Source of the DNA: Coprococcus phoceensis
GTDB lineage: Bacteria; Bacillota; Clostridia; Lachnospirales; Lachnospiraceae
Direction of reading: 5' to 3'
NCBI RefSeq assembly: GCF_900104635.1
Contig: NZ_FNWC01000006.1
Location: 124,001-188,000 of the forward strand
Length of the DNA stretch: 64,000 nucleotides
Shown here: in pieces, positions 1 through 7,282 of the stretch
Numbering within the stretch: the first letter of the stretch is position 1
How the letters are laid out: each line of letters opens with the position of its first letter
Program-made: the position numbers and the translations under genes
Notes under the pieces: generated by a model
What the model saw: only the letters and a program-made list of their open reading frames with translations
Told to the model about the DNA's origin: nothing
Database searches by the model: none

Positions 1-213
1 CTTTTTGTTTTTCTCTTTTTTCACGGCTCTCTTATCTAATAACTTATAAGTAATTACATACATAGCTATAATAGCTAATACATTTAAAAAACCCATATAG
101 AAGTCCCAATTTATATTAGAAATATTCATTCCTAAAAGAGTGGGCATATTGATATAATCTAAAACTGTTATCACTACAATAAGCAAAATTGATATTATAA
201 TTGTCTTTTTCAA
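1..213 (-). CDS. Small hydrophobic membrane protein, partial (runs off left edge)
   Basis: An open frame of 71 codons begins at a TTG (211-213) preceded, on the minus strand, by GGAGGT seven bases upstream, and continues past position 1 without a stop. The product starts with basic residues (LKKT), has a hydrophobic segment at about residues 4-17, a short polar loop, and a second hydrophobic segment at about 41-57, followed by a lysine-rich tail. This suggests a two-helix membrane protein. I do not recognise the family. It lies downstream of the ICE genes on the same strand and is probably ICE cargo or part of its early operon. The C-terminus is not in the window. Confidence 0.6.
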   Translation of the reverse strand, partial: MKKTIIISILLIVVITVLDYINMPTLLGMNISNINWDFYMGFLNVLAIIAMYVITYKLLDKRAVKKEKNKK

Positions 214-295
214 ATATGTTACCTCCAATCCCTAAAATATAAGACAATTATACATTTTACGGACATTGCCTACAATATAAATTTACTAAGCAATA

Positions 296-679
296 CTATT
301 TCTTAGACTGTCCCTGCGGTGTATGGTTCTGTGGATTGCCTGCGTTCTGATTATTTTTGTTCTTCAACACAATATCCTCTGCCTTTACATACCAGTCCAC
401 CTCTGCACCCGTATAGGTTTTTCGTGATACCGTATCGGCTACGGGATTGACAAGCTCTACAACTGCATTGTAGGGAAATTCTCTTAACGGTACTTCTGGT
501 GGTACAGACACGGGGATAATTCCACCATGCAGACTGCACTTTAAATCATAAATACGCTTTTTCAGTTGGGTACTCGGTGTCCCGTCCTCATTTTGCAAGA
601 ACACATCACGCACCGCTGTAAATTTTAATTCTCCAAATGTTTTCTCTTTGTCAATAACAAATCCGTTTGATAATCTCAT
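296..679 (-). CDS. YdcP/DUF961 family ICE protein (Tn916 Orf22-like)
   Basis: This 127-residue cytosolic protein belongs to the YdcP/DUF961 family, encoded as a pair at the start of the transfer operon in Tn916 and ICEBs1-type elements. In ICEBs1 these small proteins help element replication and transfer. What is seen: an N-terminal MRLSNGFVIDKEKTFGELKF, a central VPPEVPLREFPYNA segment typical of the family, and a polar Asn/Gln-rich tail. It follows a second DUF961 gene with a 15-bp gap, so the two are almost certainly co-transcribed leftwards. The start ATG at 677-679 follows a good GGAG-type ribosome site (AGTGAAGAA with GGAG upstream). The element-specific role is inference from family and order. 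Confidence 0.88.
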   Translation of the reverse strand: MRLSNGFVIDKEKTFGELKFTAVRDVFLQNEDGTPSTQLKKRIYDLKCSLHGGIIPVSVPPEVPLREFPYNAVVELVNPVADTVSRKTYTGAEVDWYVKAEDIVLKNKNNQNAGNPQNHTPQGQSKK

Positions 680-694
680 AATTTCTTCACTCCT

Positions 695-1021
695 TTACTT
701 TTCTTCAACTGTTATAATATCATCAGCAAGCAACACATAATCGGTATGTCCCATATCCCCGATTGCGTAACCTCTGCCGTATAACTTCGGATTGACAAGT
801 TTTACTTTCTGTTCATACTTGAAATGTTTTTCGCCAGCCTGCACGGGAATTTCCACCACAACATTTTCGCCTTTCTGTACGTCAGAATAAAGGTTATAGC
901 TTCGTCTGGCTAAGACCCTGCGGTTATTTTTATCCCTTTCAAAGATAGGCTCGCTTTCGCCTGCATATTCAAGTGTTCCAAAAGACTGTGCCATATCTGG
1001 CACGACATATTTCATTTCCAT
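695..1021 (-). CDS. YdcP/DUF961 family ICE protein (Tn916 Orf23-like)
   Basis: A 108-residue member of the same YdcP/DUF961 family as its downstream neighbour. It has the characteristic N-terminal pattern ending in QSFGTLEYAG, the arginine-rich RRVLARRSYNLYSD stretch and a C-terminal DYVLLADDI. Tn916 and related elements carry two such paralogues in tandem immediately inside the end opposite the integrase gene. Their presence here, transcribed leftwards, places the rest of the ICE (relaxase, T4SS, integrase) to the left of the window. Start at ATG 1019-1021. Confidence 0.88.
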   Translation of the reverse strand: MEMKYVVPDMAQSFGTLEYAGESEPIFERDKNNRRVLARRSYNLYSDVQKGENVVVEIPVQAGEKHFKYEQKVKLVNPKLYGRGYAIGDMGHTDYVLLADDIITVEEK

Positions 1022-1057
1022 AGTGTTTTACCTCGTTTCTTTCTATTTTTTGATTGA

Positions 1058-1243
1058 TTAGTTTTGTTTCTTATTCTGGCGGTTAAGGAAGTACCAGCAA
1101 TCCCCCGAATAGTAAAGGGTAAAATAAATGCTTACGCACCCTTGACTATCCGTGTTCTTGCAGGTGCAAGGCAGACAAGCCAGAATAAGAGGAAGTCTGC
1201 CGTTTGACAGCTTCGGTGGAGAACGTGATTTTTCTTTCCTCAT
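1058..1243 (-). CDS. Possible small ICE protein, coding status doubtful
   Basis: A 61-codon open frame lies between the adhesin gene and the first DUF961 gene on the same strand. It begins MRKEKSRSPPKLSNGR and contains four cysteines in its middle, without a recognisable domain. The upstream AAGGCGG at suitable spacing could serve as a ribosome site. Composition (many Cys, Tyr, Pro) is unlike the neighbouring ICE proteins, so this may instead be a conserved non-coding leader or a transfer-related DNA site. I list it because it fills the only gap in the operon. Confidence 0.3.
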   Translation of the reverse strand: MRKEKSRSPPKLSNGRLPLILACLPCTCKNTDSQGCVSIYFTLYYSGDCWYFLNRQNKKQN

Positions 1244-1255
1244 ATCGTTACCGCC

Positions 1256-4200
1256 TTATGATTTTTTCACTTTACGGCGTTTGTAAAGATATGTTCCAGC
1301 CAGTCCAGCACCAGAAGTCAGAAGAAGTGCAAGCAGTCCGTAAAGGTTGGTACTGTCGCCCGTTTTTGGACTGTCTGTTTTCTTTGGTGTATCGGGTGTT
1401 TCTGGCTTCTCTGGTTCTTTCGGTTCTTCGGGCGTTTCTGGTACTTCTTTGATAGTAACCGTCTGTCCGTCGTCCTCAATGTCCTTGTGTTCCGTAACCT
1501 TTTTTGGTTCATCTGGATTGCTTACATCATACAATTCTTCAAAGGTTACAAGCTGTTTACCGCCAAGGGAAGAAGCGTCGAATGTAAATACAATTTCTAC
1601 TTTCATGTTTTCTTTATCAGCGATAAAGGTATAGTCATTCTCTACACGTTTTCCATTGATAAGAAGTTCGGCGTTTTCTTCTTTCAACATCTGCCAGCCT
1701 TTCAACTGATATTTTGTGCCAATTTCCAAGCCCTCTAAAGTAACCGTATCAACGATTGTAACGTCTTTTCCTGCTTCAATCTCTTTGTTGCCGTCCCTAT
1801 CGGTAGCAGTCGTATGTATCTTGATGATACGTTCTGTAATTAAAACAGTCTGCCCGTCGTCGTCAATGTCCTTGTGTTCCGCAACTTTTACGGGTTCGTC
1901 TGGATTGCTCAAATCGTATAATTCCTCGAATGTTACCAGATTTTTACCGCCAAGCTCGGACGCATTGAATGTATAAGCAATTTCCACTTTCATAGCTTCA
2001 TCATCAGCGACAAAGGTATGGTCGTTTTCTACACGTTTTCCATTGATAAGAAGTTCGGTGTTTTCTTCTTTCAGCATTTGCCAGCCTACAAGCTGATACT
2101 TTGTGCCTTTTGTCAGTCCGTCTAATTTGACGGTATCAACGATTGTTACCTCTTTTCCTGCAAGGATTGTCTTTTCGCCGTCCTTGCTGGTTGCTGTGGT
2201 ATGAATTGAGATTTCTTTTTCGTATTCATCAGTCAAAGTCCCTAAATCAATCACAAGATTATTTCTTGATACCACGATTTCAAATGGTGGGATAAGCTCA
2301 AAGCCTTTGTTGCTGTCTGAACGTAATTCCTCAATGATGTAAGTATCATAAGGCAACGCACCTTTGCTGTCGTCTGGTTCAGAAGTCCCAAACCACACAC
2401 CGTCCTCGCTGGTCTTTCCTGCGTTGGTATTGTGCTTATGTGAAGCCCAGTCAGAAGAAGTGGAGAATTGCCCGTTATCATCAGTTACCACAACATGACT
2501 TTCTCCCGTCGTCTTGCTTGTGATCCTAAAGGGAACATCAGCAAGACGCTTGTGTGTGCCTGCACCGATTTTCACACCCTCAATATCTCCACGCTTAATC
2601 TGATTGTAGATAGAATGGGCTTCGTCGGTTAAGTCCAAGATTTTTCCATTTTCTGTGATTGTAAAATCAATCGGTTTTGCACCGTCAGTTAAGTAACCGT
2701 TGGGAGCTTCACTTTCAACGATACGGAATTTTCCATAAGGTAAAAGGTCAGCAGAAGTAGAAGCGACACCCTCAAGGTCTGTATGGATTGTCTTTACCAC
2801 TTCATTTTTCTTATAGAGCTTGCCCTCAACCAATACAGAATTATCATTTAAGGAAATGATGTCAAAGGCAGTATCTTTCAAGGTTGCACTTCCTTGTGGC
2901 TTCGTATCGCCCGTTTCTAAATCTCGTTTCTGAATTTTGACACCGCCACGGATAACCTTGTCTGATACAGAAAACTGATTACTTCCAGTCAATACGCCAA
3001 GGTCGCCGTCCTCGGTAATCTGTGTTACATATAAGCCCTTAATCTGTTCGGACTTATCGCCAGCCTGCATATATGCACCGTCAAGCAAGTAGCCGTTTGG
3101 AGCTTTTGTTTCCTCAACGGTTAGTGTTCCAAGTGGAAGAACCTCTTTACCGTCCTGCATATAGAAGCTGTCGCCAGACACCTTGTATGCGTCCGCTAAT
3201 TTTGTAACATAATGGATTGTGCCGTCGCTGTCCTTTTCAGCGATTGTCTTTGTCGTCCATGTGCGAGTAGCTTTTTCTGGAAGATTGTTCTTGTTGTAGT
3301 AACCGTCATAATATTTCCATGTAAACTCCGCACCTGCCAGAGAAGCGTTCCCTTGTGGGTTGTCTTTCTGCGTTTCCATGTCGATTTTGAAAAGCTCAAT
3401 CAAAGTGTCTGTTACTTTCGGTATATCAGATACATTCAAGGTCGCTGTTTTTCCGACTTCTACCTTTAAAGAATAGACAGTATCATCAACCTTATATCCT
3501 TTCGGAGCGGATAATTCCCTGATATAGACCGTTCCTGCTTTAACTTCTACAATCTCTGTATTGCCGTTACTATCAGTCGTAAGGGTGGCAAGCTGTTTCG
3601 TGCAGTCTTTATCAGAAAAGACACCGTAAGTTGCACCAGCGATTGAATAGTTGGTGTTGTTCTCTGTAATGCTGGCATTACTGGAAGATTTCTTCAATGT
3701 GGCATTTCCGACGTTTAAGTTCGCCCAGAACTGTCCGAGTTCCTGCCCCTCGCCAGAGTAGATATAACCGCCACATTCATAGCGTCCTTTATTGTCTTTG
3801 ACAAAGGCTTTTGCCCCTGCAAACACTTCGTCCTGCGTTGCCTTTGATATTTCATCATAAGAAGCTCGCACGTTGTCGCATTGCCAGCCTAGATGAACGC
3901 TCAATCTCTGCCAGACCACAAGCTGTCTTAAAAGGTAGGCGTGATTGTTGCTTATTCCGCTGTGGCTGTCTGTGTACTGTTTCACATATTCAATGGATAA
4001 GGCAACGTCGCTTATCTGGTCAGCAGTCAAGCGTGAGCTTGCGTCGGCTCTGGTCTTATAACCGTTTTTAAAATCGGTGTTAATGTCGATACAGTAAGCG
4101 TCCTCGCCCTCAACGGTCAAATGCCCCTCGTTAAAGGTAGAACCAATCGAACCGTCATTCATTACTTTTTCAACGATACCGACACGCTCATTGGATTGCG

Positions 4201-4306
4201 TCCAGTATTGCTTACTTTCCGCATGAACGGTTGTACTCGGCAAGGTGGTAACGACAGTCGCTAGGGCAAGTACGCCCGTACATAATCGTTTCAATATCTT
4301 TTTCAT
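1256..4306 (-). CDS. Sortase-anchored thioester adhesin with SpaA and VaFE-type repeats
   Basis: A 1016-residue cell-wall protein. Visible in order: signal peptide (residues 1-29, ending TTVHA); an N-terminal thioester (TQXA-type) domain with the reactive Cys72 in AYCIDINTDF; several SpaA/Cna_B-like domains, each with the lysine and E-motif of intramolecular isopeptide bonds (for example TVEETKAPNGYLL and IVESEAPNGYL); two tandem ~125-residue VaFE repeats containing TIVDTV and VTFEELYD; a Pro/Glu stalk; and a sorting signal SPKTGD with membrane helix and KRRK tail. Such proteins form covalent surface adhesins. I start at the ATG at 4304-4306 (GGAGC upstream) rather than an in-frame codon at 4351, because the signal peptide begins there. 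It is first in the ICE operon, so the element carries a host-attachment factor. Confidence 0.9.
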   Translation of the reverse strand: MKKILKRLCTGVLALATVVTTLPSTTVHAESKQYWTQSNERVGIVEKVMNDGSIGSTFNEGHLTVEGEDAYCIDINTDFKNGYKTRADASSRLTADQISDVALSIEYVKQYTDSHSGISNNHAYLLRQLVVWQRLSVHLGWQCDNVRASYDEISKATQDEVFAGAKAFVKDNKGRYECGGYIYSGEGQELGQFWANLNVGNATLKKSSSNASITENNTNYSIAGATYGVFSDKDCTKQLATLTTDSNGNTEIVEVKAGTVYIRELSAPKGYKVDDTVYSLKVEVGKTATLNVSDIPKVTDTLIELFKIDMETQKDNPQGNASLAGAEFTWKYYDGYYNKNNLPEKATRTWTTKTIAEKDSDGTIHYVTKLADAYKVSGDSFYMQDGKEVLPLGTLTVEETKAPNGYLLDGAYMQAGDKSEQIKGLYVTQITEDGDLGVLTGSNQFSVSDKVIRGGVKIQKRDLETGDTKPQGSATLKDTAFDIISLNDNSVLVEGKLYKKNEVVKTIHTDLEGVASTSADLLPYGKFRIVESEAPNGYLTDGAKPIDFTITENGKILDLTDEAHSIYNQIKRGDIEGVKIGAGTHKRLADVPFRITSKTTGESHVVVTDDNGQFSTSSDWASHKHNTNAGKTSEDGVWFGTSEPDDSKGALPYDTYIIEELRSDSNKGFELIPPFEIVVSRNNLVIDLGTLTDEYEKEISIHTTATSKDGEKTILAGKEVTIVDTVKLDGLTKGTKYQLVGWQMLKEENTELLINGKRVENDHTFVADDEAMKVEIAYTFNASELGGKNLVTFEELYDLSNPDEPVKVAEHKDIDDDGQTVLITERIIKIHTTATDRDGNKEIEAGKDVTIVDTVTLEGLEIGTKYQLKGWQMLKEENAELLINGKRVENDYTFIADKENMKVEIVFTFDASSLGGKQLVTFEELYDVSNPDEPKKVTEHKDIEDDGQTVTIKEVPETPEEPKEPEKPETPDTPKKTDSPKTGDSTNLYGLLALLLTSGAGLAGTYLYKRRKVKKS

Positions 4307-4332
4307 AAATCTAATGCTCCTTTCATTTTGGG

Positions 4333-4365
4333 TATAAAAATAGACGCTCATTTCTGAACGTCTAT
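4333..4365 (-). terminator. Terminator-like hairpin in the adhesin leader (possible attenuator)
   Basis: Read on the minus strand, ATAGACG pairs with CGTCTAT across an 12-base loop and is followed directly by TTTTTATA. This has the form of an intrinsic terminator, but it sits about 25-60 bases upstream of the adhesin start codon. It could attenuate expression of the ICE operon or end an incoming transcript. The stem is only 7 bp, so it is weak. Confidence 0.45.
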
Positions 4366-4605
4366 AACATACGAGTATCTTGATTTCTAGTGATAAATGA
4401 TTTATAGTTTGTTTGTAATATTTTCTAACAAATTAAAGCTTTAAATAAGTCTTTGTTGCTAACAGCTTGCTAACACTCTACGGTGTATGAGGGTACATCA
4501 GAGAATATCATCAACTAAACATAACAAGCACTTATGCTTTAATTTACGGCATTAAACGCTCCCAAAAGGATAATCGAACTTCTAGCTACCACGGTTCACA
4601 GAGAA
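4366..4605. other. Non-coding terminal region of the ICE
   Basis: This AT-rich stretch between the adhesin leader and the first CTCCTAAG repeat has no credible open frame. It contains a GCTAACAGCTTGCTAAC motif near 4459-4475. It is inferred to be the outermost arm of the ICE, since the tRNA-derived core sequence begins immediately after it at 4606. Confidence 0.5.
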
Positions 4606-4756
4606 CTCCTAAGCGAAAGCCGAGGCATTCCCCAAAGGGAAAAAATGAAAAACAACTTTCAGTTCGAATCTATTCTGAAAAATGCTAATGGTGACAACAA
4701 AGCATTCCCCAAATTGGGGAACGTTCTAATGTTACCAAATCAAAAAAATCTGTAGA

Positions 4757-4785
4757 TTGACAACTCGAAAAAGAGTTGATATCTT
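4757..4785 (+). promoter_or_regulatory. Promoter of the truncated tRNA copy
   Basis: TTGACA (4757-4762), a 17-base spacer and TATCTT (4780-4785). It duplicates the promoter of the intact tRNA and would drive transcription of the 5' tRNA fragment at 4845-4884 into unit 2 of the repeat. Confidence 0.6.
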
Positions 4786-4844
4786 ATATATGGCCGAAGG
4801 GAAAAATCCCAGAAACCCAGTAAAATCAAGGGTTTGCGGCATGT

Positions 4845-4884
4845 GTCGTCATAGCTCAGCTGGATAGAGCACTCGCCTCCTAAG
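4845..4884 (+). pseudogene. 5' half of tRNA-Arg(CCT), truncated copy
   Basis: Forty bases identical to the first half of the intact tRNA-Arg (acceptor 5' strand, D arm, 5' anticodon strand, CTCCTAAG loop) are followed by unrelated sequence (AGAAAGCCGAGG) instead of the 3' half. It cannot fold into a tRNA. It marks a former integration junction. Confidence 0.9.
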
Positions 4885-5027
4885 AGAAAGCCGAGGCATT
4901 CCCCAAAGGGAAAAAATGAAAAACAACTTTCAGTTCGAATCTATTCTGAAAAATGCCAAAGGTGACAACAAAGCATTCCCCAAATTGGGGAACGTTCTAA
5001 TGTTACCAAAGTAAAAAAATCTGTAGA

Positions 5028-5056
5028 TTGACAACTCGAAAAAGAGTTGATAATCT
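5028..5056 (+). promoter_or_regulatory. Promoter of tRNA-Arg(CCT)
   Basis: TTGACA (5028-5033), a 17-base spacer and TAATCT (5051-5056), about 60 bases upstream of the tRNA. The spacer contains the small palindrome AACTC-GAAAAA-GAGTT, shared with the upstream copy. Confidence 0.65.
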
Positions 5057-5116
5057 TATATATGGCCGAAGGGAAAAATCCCAGAAACCCAGTAAAATCA
5101 AGGGTTTGCGGCATGT

Positions 5117-5190
5117 GTCGTCATAGCTCAGCTGGATAGAGCACTCGCCTCCTAAGCGAGGGGTCGGAGGTTCAAATCCTCTTGGCGACG
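5117..5190 (+). tRNA. tRNA-Arg, anticodon CCT
   Basis: A full cloverleaf can be drawn. The acceptor GTCGTCA pairs with TGGCGAC, with discriminator G at 5190; D arm GCTC/GAGC; anticodon stem CTCGC/GCGAG around loop CTCCTAA (anticodon CCT, reading AGG); T arm GGAGG/CCTCT around TTCAAAT. CCA is not encoded. The gene is the insertion target of the ICE to its left and perhaps of the plasmid-like module to its right. Confidence 0.97.
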
Positions 5191-5196
5191 GGCTTC

Positions 5197-5246
5197 AAAG
5201 CGTTCGAAAATGTTAGCTGGATTAGCTGACAGCGAACGCTTTTCTT
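5197..5246 (+). terminator. Terminator after tRNA-Arg
   Basis: AAAGCGTTCG (5197-5206) pairs with CGAACGCTTT (5233-5242), followed by TCTTATTTTC. The loop itself holds a second small hairpin made of two TTAGCTG motifs. It is a plausible intrinsic terminator for the tRNA transcript. Confidence 0.65.
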
Positions 5247-5517
5247 ATTTTCTAATCACGTTCGTGGCATGAAATTCCATTCAAAATGATCCATTTCCAG
5301 CTAACACAATCCGATTTTTGTTAGCTGACAGCTAATCAAAATCACCGGTTTGCAAACATGGTTTTTCAAGAGTCCAGCTAACATTTGGGTTCCGCTCTGT
5401 TGTCACCCCTTATTTGGGGATGTAAATCAGAGAAAAGGCAGGAAAAGAAACAATCTCTCCGAAACCTGCAAACATAAATTAGCTGAAACAGTATTCAATT
5501 CTATTAGCTACAGCTAA
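5213..5517. promoter_or_regulatory. Array of TTAGCTG motifs upstream of parB-parA (candidate parS/operator)
   Basis: TTAGCTG or its complement CAGCTAA occurs exactly seven times in about 300 bases: forward at 5213, 5222, 5321 and 5479; reverse at 5298, 5329, 5375 and 5511 (eight counting the last, paired with a variant TTAGCTA at 5504). Two pairs form inverted repeats: TTAGCTGACAGCTAA (5321-5335) and TTAGCTACAGCTAA (5504-5517). No open reading frame occupies the interval. Position directly upstream of a plasmid-type partition operon suggests a centromere or autoregulatory operator; this is inference. Confidence 0.7.
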
Positions 5518-5612
5518 TAGTCAAACGGCAATGTCTGTTTGGAACTTTTCTTACAACAAAAGTTCCAGGCAGGCATTTTTTATTTCCTGAATCCTGGAGG
5601 AAAGGAGTCAAG

Positions 5613-6482
5613 ATGACTGATGCAAACAGACAATCAGGAGAAAAAGAAGAAAGAATCATAGAAATTGAGATTGAACGTCTCCGCCCTTTTAAGGAGCATC
5701 CGTTTCAGGTGAAAGATGATAAGGAAATGTTTCTTCTGCAGGAAAGCATTGAGAAATATGGAATCTTAAATCCGCTGATCGTCAGACCGGTACCGGATGG
5801 CTACTATGAAATCATATCCGGTCACAGAAGAAAACATGCTGCAGAGAAACTTGGATACCGTAAAGTACCGGTGATCATCCGGGTATTAAGTGAAGATGAT
5901 TCCATCTTAAGCATGGTGGATTCGAATCTTCATAGAGAACGGATCAGCTACAGTGAAAAGGCTTTTGCTTACAAATTAAAGAATGACGTATTGAAAAGAA
6001 AAAGTGGTCGAAAAAAGAGCCAAGTTGACCACAAAAAAACAAGAAAACGTTCGATAGATATTATCAGTGAGGATTGTGGTGATAGCCCAAAACAAGTGCA
6101 GCGTTATATTTCACTGACAAAGCTGATACCAGAAATGTTGCAGAAGCTGGATGATGAAATTATTTCTTTTTGCCCGGCTGTGGAAATAGCAGCACTGAAA
6201 GAAAATGAACAAAGAGAACTGCTTAAAGCAATGGATTATGCACAGGCGATTCCGTCACTCTCACAGGCTCAGCGGATAAAGCAGCTGAGTAAAGAAAAAC
6301 AGTTATCACTGGAAAAGATGGAAGAAATCATGTGTGAAGTGAAAAAGGGTGAGATCACAAGAGTGGCATTTACAAACGAGCAGTTACACAAGTATTTTCC
6401 AAATTCTTATACACCGGCAATGATGAAGCGGGAAATACTGGCATTGTTGAAATTATGGAAAAAAGAATCATGGGAAAGTTAA
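5613..6482 (+). CDS. ParB/RepB/Spo0J family partition protein
   Basis: A 289-residue DNA-binding protein of plasmid/ICE partition systems. The N-terminal ParB/sulfiredoxin-like domain spans about residues 15-110, with the GHRR nucleotide-binding motif at 70-73 and the DSNLHRERISYSEKAFA box near 107-122. A helix-turn-helix region follows at about 150-200 (SPKQVQRYISLTKLIPEML), then a basic dimerisation region. The start ATG at 5613 has GGAGGAAAGGAG just upstream. It precedes parA by 14 bases and follows the TTAGCTG array, its likely DNA target. In such systems ParB loads at a centromere and stimulates ParA ATPase to segregate the excised element. Confidence 0.93.
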   Translation: MTDANRQSGEKEERIIEIEIERLRPFKEHPFQVKDDKEMFLLQESIEKYGILNPLIVRPVPDGYYEIISGHRRKHAAEKLGYRKVPVIIRVLSEDDSILSMVDSNLHRERISYSEKAFAYKLKNDVLKRKSGRKKSQVDHKKTRKRSIDIISEDCGDSPKQVQRYISLTKLIPEMLQKLDDEIISFCPAVEIAALKENEQRELLKAMDYAQAIPSLSQAQRIKQLSKEKQLSLEKMEEIMCEVKKGEITRVAFTNEQLHKYFPNSYTPAMMKREILALLKLWKKESWES

Positions 6483-6496
6483 AGGAGGAAGAAATC

Positions 6497-7282
6497 ATGT
6501 GTAAAGTTATATCCGTAGTAAACCAGAAAGGCGGCGTTGGAAAGACCACCACAACCGTAAATGTAGGCATTGGACTGGCACGAGAAGGTAAGAAAGTGTT
6601 GCTGATCGACGCGGATCCACAGGGAAGTTTAACAGCAAGTCTTGGATATGAGGAACCGGATGATCTTCGCATTACACTGGCAACGATCATGATGGATGTC
6701 ATCAATGAAGAAGAAATCTCCTTGAAAGATGGTATCTTACATCACCAGGAAAATGTAGATTTACTTCCGGCAAATATTGAGCTTTCTGCCCTGGAAGTAA
6801 CGATGGGAAATGTTATGAGCAGAGAAATGATCATGAAGGAATATATCGATGCGATAAGATGCCGATACGATTATATCCTGATCGACTGTATGCCAAGCCT
6901 TGGTATGATGACAATCAATGCACTGGTTTCTTCTGATTCCGTGCTGATACCTGTACAGGCCGCATATCTGCCTGTTAAAGGACTTCAGCGGCTGATCAAG
7001 ACCATTCTCACAGTAAAGAAAAGACTGAACCGGAAACTGGCGATTGAGGGCATTCTCTTGACTATGGTAGATTTCAGAACCAATTACGCAAGAGACATTG
7101 CATCGAGAGTACATACAACCTACGGAAGCCAGATAGAAGTATTTGAAAATGTGATTCCGATGTCTGTAAAAGCGGCTGAGACCAGTGCAGAGGGAAAAAG
7201 TATTTACATGCACTGTCCGAAAGGAAAAGTTGCCGAGGCATATATGAAATTGACACAGGAGGTTTTGAATAATGAAAAATAG
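6497..7282 (+). CDS. ParA/Soj family partition ATPase
   Basis: A 261-residue ATPase of the ParA/MinD superfamily. The deviant Walker A motif KGGVGKTT lies at residues 11-18, a Walker A' LIDADPQGS near 42, and the Walker B-like region ILIDCMPSLG in the middle of the protein. I choose ATG 6497, which has AAAGGAGG seven to eight bases upstream and places the Walker motif at the usual distance, over an in-frame ATG at 6455 that overlaps parB. The stop overlaps the start of the second parB by 11 bases, so parB-parA-parB was one operon. It acts on nucleoid DNA with ParB to position the circular element. Confidence 0.95.
   Translation: MCKVISVVNQKGGVGKTTTTVNVGIGLAREGKKVLLIDADPQGSLTASLGYEEPDDLRITLATIMMDVINEEEISLKDGILHHQENVDLLPANIELSALEVTMGNVMSREMIMKEYIDAIRCRYDYILIDCMPSLGMMTINALVSSDSVLIPVQAAYLPVKGLQRLIKTILTVKKRLNRKLAIEGILLTMVDFRTNYARDIASRVHTTYGSQIEVFENVIPMSVKAAETSAEGKSIYMHCPKGKVAEAYMKLTQEVLNNEK

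Larger units (their letters stand above)
4606..5148 (+). repeat. Tandem ~271-bp duplication anchored in the tRNA-Arg anticodon loop
   Basis: Two nearly identical units lie head to tail: 4606-4876 and 4877-5148. Each begins with CTCCTAAG, the anticodon-loop sequence of the tRNA, and ends with a complete tRNA promoter and the 5' half of the tRNA-Arg gene. A third CTCCTAAG at 5149-5156 belongs to the intact tRNA. Differences are few: C/A after CTCCTAAG, TGCTAATG versus TGCCAAAG, and one extra A in the -10 region of unit 2. The arrangement is what repeated site-specific integration/excision with a crossover core in the anticodon loop would leave; the first unit's core extends to CTCCTAAGCGA, matching the intact tRNA over 11 bases. 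Confidence 0.85.

Noticed and set aside
1204..1976. Plus-strand open frames over the adhesin gene
   Set aside because: Antisense shadows produced by the repetitive Pro/Glu stalk and VaFE repeats of the minus-strand adhesin.
5213..5517. Chromosomal parS sites of Spo0J
   Set aside because: No match to TGTTTCACGTGAAACA; the motif differs completely.
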